A stretch of 64,000 nucleotides of DNA. Source: Cymbomonas tetramitiformis (taxonomy: Eukaryota; Chlorophyta; Pyramimonadophyceae; Pyramimonadales; Pyramimonadaceae). The stretch lies in contig LGRX02024820.1 in assembly GCA_001247695.2 (NCBI GenBank), forward strand, positions 59,613 to 123,612, given 5' to 3'. Of this stretch, positions 19,496-26,807 are shown piece after piece. Positions within the stretch are counted from its first letter, which is position 1; each line of letters opens with the position of its first letter. The position numbers and the translations under genes were made by a program. The notes beneath the pieces were generated by a model. It was not told the origin of the DNA. It was given only the letters and a program-made list of their open reading frames with translations, and searched no databases.

Positions 19496-21337
19496 ATGTC
19501 TGTTTGCGCAAGTCCGTACGACGATCAGGCTGATGCTAGCGTGCTTTGTGCACCGGATGCTGCGATGAAGAATTCTGGAAACGACGATGAAAGCACCGAC
19601 TCGGAAATTGATGAAGACTCGTTTGTCATGTCGTTTGACCGCATAGAGGAGCCCCGTGCGCAGGAAGCGGAGAAAGGGGGGAAAGAGCAGGAAGGGGGGG
19701 AAGAGCACGAATGGGAGGACGAGGAGAAAAAGCAGCTAGAGCTTAGGTTTGAACAGATGGTGCAGGTCCTCGTCGAGTGTTATCGTACCTCGAAAGAGAT
19801 CGTGTGGAGGTGGTTCGAACCATATCATTGGGACGGGAGGATAGTCTTGATATTGAGCGACAATTACGACGATAAACCGAACTCCGGTGGGTACAAGGAG
19901 TTCATGGAGTTGCTGTGTCGCCAAGGGGCTGAAAAGGGAACTGCGATGCTGACGCCAAATCAATATGTGGTCAACGCGTGTTTTGAGCTTGCAAAAAATA
20001 ATTCGAGTGACGAGAATAGCAAGCGAGAGCAACTGCACATCGCCCGGCATTTGTATGCGAAAATCGAGCCACTTGTGACAAATTTGAAGGAAACGGATGA
20101 TTGTCGCAGACTTGTGGAAGCGATAAACAGTCTCTTCCACTTGATTCCGGGTTTGCGGAGAAAACACAAGAACAACTACACGAACGTGACAGACGAAATA
20201 CTGGAGATGGTAAAAATACCGATGCTGCACGTTGTGAAGCCTGAATTACGACTGCCTGATGAAACCCAAAATCGGATCGTGACCTTTCATATATTCTTCG
20301 TCGTATGCGCTCGACTGGAATACAAGATTGCAGTGCCATCATCGCTGAGCTTTGTCAAGGAGTTTGTAAACGAGTGGGCAACTTCTCCCTATCTGTACGA
20401 TTTAGACCGCACTACACCTCTGGTCGATCTTGTACCCTTGAGCTTTGTGTACGCTCTGCTATCCGTTTGGCGGATTTGGACAACAGATCGGCAAACGAGT
20501 TCGCAGCGAATTAAGCTTGGGGCTCTCTTCAAATATACCTGGAAGATTGTTTGCGGAGATACGGATGCGGACAACCTCAACCAGCCGCTGGCCAGGATAT
20601 TGGAACGTGAGAAAGGTTTCCCACCTTGCATATTTGGAGCGATAGATTTTCTGATGTACGCACCGGAGGCTTTCTTGCACGAGCACAACCTTGAGGCCGA
20701 GGACTGCTTGAAGCGGTACATGAGCCTGCTGTCCAGCACGCGCTTCAAGGATCGCGCACTGGAAGGTGTGACCGCCGAGTGCAGTTTGTACGTCTGTTTG
20801 AAAGAATTGTACGTTGAAGACGGCAAGCATCTGTCTTCGGCGTTGTCGCTGCTCGAGATATTTTGTCAAAAATATCTGTTCAAAAAAAGGATTCCCGAAG
20901 GGTACTTGAACATGACCGAAGGACTCGTCGACGCTCAGGACAAGCGTTCATTCATGAATAAGTTCTTGGAGGAGTACGCCAAGTCGCCCTTCGCCTCGAT
21001 GCTGAAAGCTATGATGGATGTGCAAAAAGCTCGGACGGACCTTAAGAGTTTAATTGGCAACGAGGCCGCTCTGGTGGGAAGCCAAGACGCGCAACTGACA
21101 GCGTACACGCAATACGCAAAAGGAGAAACGCAGGCGTACACAGATTCTCTGATATTTGTCACGACAACGGTGAAGGTCTTCGGTGGAAAAATACGCACAG
21201 AGCGATTGCAAGAGGTGCAGCGTGACTTTCTCGAACGGCGTCGCGCCTTGCCGAATTCGGAGGAAGCGATCGTGGACAACTCTCGCACAACAGCAATACT
21301 GTCTATTCTTGGTAAAAGACCGAAACCGGAGAACTGA
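19496..21337 (+). CDS. 613-aa protein of unknown function
   Basis: An uninterrupted frame from an ATG that follows a TATA box at proper distance; stop TGA. Residues 1-80 are acidic and probably disordered (STDSEIDEDSF, then a Glu/Lys-rich run). The rest looks globular and alpha-helical, with several Trp and Tyr residues (EIVWRWFEPYHWDG) and a Lys-rich end (ILGKRPKPEN). I recognise no domain. There is no signal peptide or membrane segment. Its neighbours are intronless genes of types often found in large DNA viruses of protists, so a viral origin is possible. Confidence 0.8.
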   Translation: MSVCASPYDDQADASVLCAPDAAMKNSGNDDESTDSEIDEDSFVMSFDRIEEPRAQEAEKGGKEQEGGEEHEWEDEEKKQLELRFEQMVQVLVECYRTSKEIVWRWFEPYHWDGRIVLILSDNYDDKPNSGGYKEFMELLCRQGAEKGTAMLTPNQYVVNACFELAKNNSSDENSKREQLHIARHLYAKIEPLVTNLKETDDCRRLVEAINSLFHLIPGLRRKHKNNYTNVTDEILEMVKIPMLHVVKPELRLPDETQNRIVTFHIFFVVCARLEYKIAVPSSLSFVKEFVNEWATSPYLYDLDRTTPLVDLVPLSFVYALLSVWRIWTTDRQTSSQRIKLGALFKYTWKIVCGDTDADNLNQPLARILEREKGFPPCIFGAIDFLMYAPEAFLHEHNLEAEDCLKRYMSLLSSTRFKDRALEGVTAECSLYVCLKELYVEDGKHLSSALSLLEIFCQKYLFKKRIPEGYLNMTEGLVDAQDKRSFMNKFLEEYAKSPFASMLKAMMDVQKARTDLKSLIGNEAALVGSQDAQLTAYTQYAKGETQAYTDSLIFVTTTVKVFGGKIRTERLQEVQRDFLERRRALPNSEEAIVDNSRTTAILSILGKRPKPEN

Positions 21338-21587
21338 TCGCCGTTCCCATGCGTAGGTTGAGGCAACAGTCTTGCCATGGCACAACTTTGTTAACGTAAA
21401 GACCTAGCACGAATATTTCTTGCTACATAACGATTTTTAATAGCCGATTGTCGGCAAACTCCTGTTTGCTGCATCGATTGTGATTTTATGTTACGAAGAA
21501 GAAATGTCAATCATCAAAGTTACTTTTCACTACTTCAAAGACATACATCAGGAATGCCATTCTGTGTTTTGACATGTTGAAATAACG

Positions 21588-22925
21588 TTGGCGTTCGCTG
21601 CGGTATGCCATGAGGCTTGACCCTGCACCGACTTAGTGTTCCAATGCCTAATTAGATGGCTCGCATTTCCGAACTTTCTGCACAGTAGCTTGCTTTTACG
21701 TTGGTGGCATTTAAAAAACATGCCAGAGATGACGCCACTATTTATTATACGGATTGGGCTGCTCAACGAGTTTAGTGAAAGAACTGGACGGGATCGGTTA
21801 ATTCAGCATGACGGTATAGCGTCAACCAAGCTTTACGTTATTGCTAAATCGATAAGGTTTCAACAAAAGGCTTTGGTCTTCCGAATGACTTTTTCGTACA
21901 ATAATCAAGTTTTGTCCAAACTCTACCGACTCTACAGAGGCACAGACGTTTTTGTGACTGTAATTAGAGCCTGCACGTACAGACAAGAATCCTCGGTTGA
22001 TAACGTGTGGCATTTCTTTCCAGACGTCTACGAGGTTGACTTCGTTTCTTGACGAGTACTCGTATATTCCCGTATTTGGGTTCCAATAGCTTGTTTCGAC
22101 GTCCTCGATAATATAAACACCGCCAGGCAAGACGGCGGGCCATAAAGTTTCAAAAGTCGTGATTCGATGCGACGGCACGTGCGATCCGTCATCGATAACA
22201 ATATTAAAAGCCCCGTGGGTTATGTTGACGAAATGCTGTAGAAATGTTTTGTTACTTTGATTGCCTTTGAAGAGACTGCACGGAGCATTCGCAGCAACAA
22301 CTTGCGTTCTGTCGTACGTGTCGCAAGCTTGTGTGGCTGCCTGTTGCGAGTCTCCATATGCTATGCCGTATATGTGCGCCGCCTTGGTGAAGTACATCCG
22401 CCACGCATTTATTGAACGGCTATCCTTAACACCAATCTTTACCAGGCGTACCGGTTTGTCGCGACACGGTTCGAACATACGTTCGTAATATCGCGTGTAC
22501 CCGCGATGGCCTCCGCGATCGTTTGGGCACGCTTTGTCGGTACCTTGTTTGCGCATGTGACCCTCCAAATTTTTTATCATCGTGGATGTGGAAGAAGGCA
22601 ACAGTGGCACCGTCTTGGCGTCTTCGTCAAGAGCCAACCTCCCCCCGCTGGCGGTCGCACAAAGCTCTCTGAGCACCGACAGTTTGGTGACACTCCAGAC
22701 ATGTTCGTCCGCTTTGCATTCGCATGGCGTTGTATTCAAAAGTCTGATTAAATAAAATAGCGACGGCAAACAAAATAGTATAAAAAGAAAGTAGTTGTAC
22801 ATTTTACAGGTACTTTCTATGTATCTGGCAGCGAGTACGATTCTACATTTATACAAGTTTCAATTTACGAGTTATTTGATCAGCGTTGGCGTTTGCTGCG
22901 TCATGCCACGAGACTCGATCCTAAA
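21588..22925 (+). repeat. Imperfect 43-bp direct repeats flanking the methyltransferase gene
   Basis: Copies at about 21588-21628 and 22883-22925 share GTTGGCGTT-GCTGCG, ATGCCA-GAG and CTTGACC/CTCGATC blocks, roughly three-quarters identical in the same orientation. They bracket the minus-strand methyltransferase gene. Confidence 0.45.
21822..22856 (-). CDS. Membrane-anchored class I SAM-dependent methyltransferase
   Basis: A frame of 344 codons, stop TGA. A hydrophobic segment at residues about 20-43 (YFLFILFCLPSLFYLIRLL) follows a second Met, which is the more likely start and would give a type II signal anchor. A loop about 100 residues after it reads GHRGYTRYYERMFEP. The catalytic domain holds KIGVKDSRSINAWRMYF, an Asp-ending strand, FNIVIDDGSH and LPGGVYIIEDVETSYW. 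That DDGSH/EDVETS pattern is typical of Methyltransf_24-like and macrolide- or sugar-modifying O-methyltransferases. The first loop (KIGVKDSRS) replaces the usual ExGxxxG-S pattern. The substrate is unknown; the membrane anchor suggests a glycan or glycolipid target in the secretory pathway. Confidence 0.8.
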   Translation of the reverse strand: MYKCRIVLAARYIESTCKMYNYFLFILFCLPSLFYLIRLLNTTPCECKADEHVWSVTKLSVLRELCATASGGRLALDEDAKTVPLLPSSTSTMIKNLEGHMRKQGTDKACPNDRGGHRGYTRYYERMFEPCRDKPVRLVKIGVKDSRSINAWRMYFTKAAHIYGIAYGDSQQAATQACDTYDRTQVVAANAPCSLFKGNQSNKTFLQHFVNITHGAFNIVIDDGSHVPSHRITTFETLWPAVLPGGVYIIEDVETSYWNPNTGIYEYSSRNEVNLVDVWKEMPHVINRGFLSVRAGSNYSHKNVCASVESVEFGQNLIIVRKSHSEDQSLLLKPYRFSNNVKLG

Positions 22926-23517
22926 ACACGGATTCACGGACAGTGAGGAAGTTAAAGCTGCGTTCTCAAAACAATTCGGAAGTATTGTGCAGTTCAATGA
23001 ACGGTCATTTTTAAGTTTCTACACGTCACCTTCGTGGAAGCAAAATAAAGTCATCTTTTTATAGTGGTGAACTGCACACGGATTGCTCGACCGAATACGT
23101 TGAGTTTGGGGACTATCATAAACTTAATTGTTTCTTCGTCATTTGGACACATGCGTATTACAAAAGCAAAAACAGCAACAAACACGGCTTCTGTGATTTT
23201 TACGTCAGTCTCACTGTACATCTATACGCCATCTTTTGATGAACCTCAAAAAAAATGGTTACCGGGACGTATAAATATGCATATACAAAACCAAAAGAAC
23301 TGGTACTACCTCCAGATGTGTGTCGCGATTCGTTCTTATTGAACGTCGAAGAGTATGATTCCGGTGCCAGCAAACGATCCGGTCGATCGAACACTCGAAT
23401 GTCGGTCGAGATGTTGCAGAGCCTCGGTCGTACCAGAAGCTCGGGCTCGAGAACTTGCCGACAAACAAACCGCTGGACGCACTTCCCTTCGTAGCGAACA
23501 ATCTTTGAGCTGGAGCG
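22857..23517. other. Intergenic stretch, TATA-like element at 23270-23277
   Basis: It holds two weak plus-strand frames (89 and 92 codons) without recognisable domains. A TATAAATA lies at 23270-23277 on the plus strand, about 240 bases before the ankyrin gene's ATG; whether it serves that gene is uncertain. Confidence 0.4.
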
Positions 23518-24825
23518 ATGATCGAGGGTAATCGGGATCACGAGCCTTCGGTGATGACGAGTCGCTCCGATGTACCAAGGGAGGTCGCCCTCGTGAAGTC
23601 GCGCTGGACGGTGGCTTCGGACACGCGCGGTGCTAATAAGAGCGGAGCGTTGAGAGCAACGCGGGAATCGATGCTCACGGTTCTGTTGAGAACGGAGGTG
23701 TGGGACTTTGTGATCGATCCGCTGTTCACGCCGACCGACAACAAGGCGCTTCTGCGCATGACGTGCGAGTGCATGAGAGATCAGTATCGCGAATTCGTGA
23801 GCTTGCAGGCGCCCGAAACGCTGAGCGCCACGCCCTCTTTGTTTCGATTCACTGTGGGAACCGACCCACGCCATTTCGACTTCGACTGGTTGCGGTGCGC
23901 GTGCGCGCTTATTGCCGGACGGGGTCAGCTGGACATGCTGAAGTACGCACGAAGCCTCGACGCGCCGTGGGATCGGGACACCTGCGAGGTGGCCGCCCAC
24001 GCTGGACATTTGAATTGCTTGGAGTACGCCCGCACGCACGGATGCGAGTGGGACGAGCAGGTCTGCGCTGCCGCCGCGGCGGGCGGGCACTTGGAATGCC
24101 TCGCCTACGCCCACCGACGGGGCTGCGAGTGGAACGAAAATACCTGTGCCGCAGCCGCTGAGGAGGGCCATCTGGAATGCCTCGTGTACGCCCACAAGAA
24201 CGGATGCCAGTGGAACGAGAACACCTGCATACAGGCCGCGGCCCACGGCCGGCTGGCGTGCCTGATCTACGCGCTGGCCAACGGCTGCGACGCCGGCGAC
24301 GACACTTGCAAGGTCGCCGCGGGGAGAGGGCATCTGGATTGCCTCGCGCACGCTCATCTGAGTCACTGCGCCGTGGACGAGGAGGTGTGCGAGTTCGCCG
24401 CGTCCGGAGGCTGGTTGGAATGCTTGAAATACGCTCACGAGCACGGTTTTCCGTGGGACGAAAACACTTGCGCCGAGGCGGCTGTTGAAGGACGTTTTGA
24501 GTGCTTGAAATACGCGCACGAGCACGGCTGCCCGTGGGACGCGGACACCTGTCGCGGAGCTGCCCACGGAGGGAACCTAGGCTGTCTGAGGTACGCTCGC
24601 GAGCGCGGCTGCGGGTGGAACGAGAGGGTCTGCGAGGACGCCGCTCTGAACGGCCATCTGGCGTGCTTGAAGTACGCCCACGAGCACGGTTGCCCGTGGG
24701 ACGAAACGACCTGCCACGGGGCGACTCGCGGAGGGAACCTGGACTGTTATGAGTACGCCTACGAGCACGGTTGCCTCCGAAGCGCGCCCACGCCCGAGAG
24801 CACGCCAACCGCGTGCACCACGTAG
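23518..24825 (+). CDS. Ankyrin-repeat protein (435 aa) with F-box-like N-terminus
   Basis: Residues 1-90 are Arg/Ser-rich and then hold a short helical segment (VWDFVIDPLFTPTDNKALL) that could be an F-box-like region. From about residue 130 to the end there are 11-12 units of roughly 26 residues with the pattern C-x-x-AA-x-x-GHLECLKYAHEHGCPWDE. This Cys/Trp-rich ankyrin variant is abundant in giant viruses, brown algae and oomycetes. Some units vary (ALANGCDAGDD; HLSHCAVDE). Ankyrin arrays bind proteins; with an F-box they would act as ubiquitin-ligase adaptors, which is inference. There are no introns and GC is high compared with the flanks. The pseudogene at 2.6 kb contains the same repeat type. 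Confidence 0.9.
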   Translation: MIEGNRDHEPSVMTSRSDVPREVALVKSRWTVASDTRGANKSGALRATRESMLTVLLRTEVWDFVIDPLFTPTDNKALLRMTCECMRDQYREFVSLQAPETLSATPSLFRFTVGTDPRHFDFDWLRCACALIAGRGQLDMLKYARSLDAPWDRDTCEVAAHAGHLNCLEYARTHGCEWDEQVCAAAAAGGHLECLAYAHRRGCEWNENTCAAAAEEGHLECLVYAHKNGCQWNENTCIQAAAHGRLACLIYALANGCDAGDDTCKVAAGRGHLDCLAHAHLSHCAVDEEVCEFAASGGWLECLKYAHEHGFPWDENTCAEAAVEGRFECLKYAHEHGCPWDADTCRGAAHGGNLGCLRYARERGCGWNERVCEDAALNGHLACLKYAHEHGCPWDETTCHGATRGGNLDCYEYAYEHGCLRSAPTPESTPTACTT

Positions 24826-25047
24826 GAGTCGACTTTCGGCAGGTGTATTATGATATTATGATTATGTCTTAACTTGGGTTCTGAACTCGGACCCAGCGGG
24901 TTGTTGGGGCTATCTCGGTCAACTTGTATGTCGGAATCCACGTTGGCGGTGGGATCGCTCAGTTGACACAGCGAAGTACGAACACACGAACGCAAAGCCG
25001 AGGCAGTCTTTGATGGTACGACAAAGGGTGGTCCTGCATCAAACTAG

Positions 25048-25332
25048 CTACAACCGTATGATTCTCGCGCTTAGAGGGGCTTGCATCGAATTGTCGAATT
25101 TGGGCGTTTGGACCGGGACGTCGGAAATGTCCACCGGGCAATGACATATGTATGGAAAAAACAGGCATCCTATCAAGCAGCTCCAAGGTCCGCAAAAGGT
25201 ATAATTGTTTTGACCCAGATTGCAGGTTTGGTATAAGAAATTCCTGTCGTAACACTGCACGTATTTGCAGACGGCGAAGCACGGAAAAGGATACTCGTAT
25301 CCTTTCCTAGAGGTCCATACGTTGCACGCCAT
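25048..25332 (-). CDS. Possible Cys-rich 94-aa protein
   Basis: An open frame with ten Cys residues, several in pairs (PCFAVCKYVQC, WSCLIGC, ICHC). Between 25.05 and 25.33 kb the opposite frames look poorer. No known zinc or disulfide fold was matched, so it is a candidate only. Confidence 0.4.
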   Translation of the reverse strand: MACNVWTSRKGYEYPFPCFAVCKYVQCYDRNFLYQTCNLGQNNYTFCGPWSCLIGCLFFPYICHCPVDISDVPVQTPKFDNSMQAPLSARIIRL

Positions 25333-25632
25333 GTTTTTTGAGGATTACACATGCGCACGTATATATATATATACAAATCCGCACACGTTATTGTTATAAA
25401 CTGTTCAAGTGCCACCGCGAGCCGAGCATAAGGGCTGAATGAGACAAAGGGTGATAGTGCTTGAATGTAGCGGTCGTTGTTTATTAGGCTATCACTACTT
25501 ACAAATAGAAAGGTTCCATGCCGAAACCGATCGGGAGGAAGCGTGTATACATACCCACCAGACCGGGAATTTGAAGTTTACCTGCGAAGTAGTCACGAAG
25601 AACGCGGGTTCGATACCGTCGCATGCGCTAAT

Positions 25633-26115
25633 TCAAGCGGTCATTTCGTGCTTTATGTGCTGCCTTTTAAAGAAAACATGGAAATGACGAATGGATACGA
25701 CACTTCTGTCCTCTTTCTCATTCTCGAACCAACCGTAACTCGCATCTTCCATTATTTGTCCCAGTAATGCACGAACGAGTTCATCCGCGCCCTCCCAATC
25801 GTATAACGGATTTAACCACAGTATATAATGCTCTACATCATCCTCCAACTTATATGGATACTTGCATGGCTGGAATACAAACCTTGAAGGACTATTATCA
25901 AATATTTCCTGTCTGATCATTTCTTCAGAATCTGTTTTTTTGTTCTTATGCTTGGATCTACTACGATCATATTCCTCCTGTACCTCAATTTTTCTGATAA
26001 ATCGTTTATTCGATGGCTTCTTACCGTCAAACGATTTTATTTCCGACCAAGCAATCATCCTACGATATTTTTGCTTTGTCAATTCCAAATATGATATTCT
26101 GTAACACGCGCGCAC
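25633..26115 (-). CDS. 160-aa protein with FPYxLEDDVEHYILW-type motif
   Basis: A complete frame (stop TGA). The N-terminal half is basic with a Lys/Arg/Glu-rich linker. The C-terminal half reads CKYPYKLEDDVEHYILWLNP and then DWEGADELVRALLGQ. Small proteins with an N-x-FPY-x-L-E-x-x-x-x-HY-x-x-W core are widespread in nucleocytoplasmic large DNA viruses and resemble the DUF3605 family of fungi. The function is unknown. The resemblance is from memory of the motif; a profile search would settle it. Confidence 0.7.
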   Translation of the reverse strand: MRACYRISYLELTKQKYRRMIAWSEIKSFDGKKPSNKRFIRKIEVQEEYDRSRSKHKNKKTDSEEMIRQEIFDNSPSRFVFQPCKYPYKLEDDVEHYILWLNPLYDWEGADELVRALLGQIMEDASYGWFENEKEDRSVVSIRHFHVFFKRQHIKHEMTA

Positions 26116-26222
26116 ATGTATATGTATACGTATAGGTGTTGTTTGGCGAAGGGGTTGTGTTAATCGAATTGGATTCCGGTGCTGAGCAAACAGAAAACGA
26201 GTACGAGTATGCGGTGTGGAAA

Positions 26223-26807
26223 TTAGCGCCCGAGGCTAGCCTTGTAAATTTCATAATCATCTAGTGATCTATCATCATCGGGGTGGACCTGATCAAATTC
26301 TGAATAATCACCTGATGCCCTGCGTGCTAGTCTTTCTTCCATAGTTATTGGACTTAAAGTAGTTGGACCTAAAGTAGGCGAGTTCGTACATTGCGGGCAC
26401 GTCTTGCACGTCGGGCACGTCTTGCACGTCGGGCACGTCTTGCACGTCGGGCACGTCTCGCTCGTCGGGTACGTCTTGCACGTCTGGCATGTCTCGCACG
26501 TCTCGCATGTCTGGCATGTCTCGCACGTCTCGCACGTCGGCATTTTAAATTTGTATTTGTTTCCCTTACGGTCGTATAAGGTGCACTTCTGTTTTCCTTT
26601 CTTATCGAAACCATATGAACAATCGATATCATTGAGTTTTGTGCCTTTCCATTGATTATCGCTTTCACGGTTCGATAGATGGCGCCGTGAATTGGAAGCG
26701 GGCGCAGTACCAGCAAACCTGTACGAGTAAAACACGGACAAACCACTCTTTTGCGCGCGCGAAAAAAGTACTTCCGATTGCCTGTGTATGTCAACACTCG
26801 AGAGCAT
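26223..26807 (-). CDS. CxxC-repeat protein (194 aa), start region abutted by LINE 2
   Basis: Residues about 90-140 are a run of overlapping C-x-x-C units (CETCQTCETC, then CPTCKTCPTC). Before them lies a basic region (DCSYGFDKKGKQKCTLYD) and after them an acidic tail (HPDDDRSLDDYEIYKASL). The repeat could bind metal, or could be a frame-tolerant expansion: its DNA is a 15-18-bp tandem repeat (GCACGTCGGGCACGTCTT). LINE 2 begins within about 20 bases of the assigned ATG, so the original promoter or N-terminus may have been displaced. Confidence 0.7.
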   Translation of the reverse strand: MLSSVDIHRQSEVLFSRAQKSGLSVFYSYRFAGTAPASNSRRHLSNRESDNQWKGTKLNDIDCSYGFDKKGKQKCTLYDRKGNKYKFKMPTCETCETCQTCETCETCQTCKTYPTSETCPTCKTCPTCKTCPTCKTCPQCTNSPTLGPTTLSPITMEERLARRASGDYSEFDQVHPDDDRSLDDYEIYKASLGR

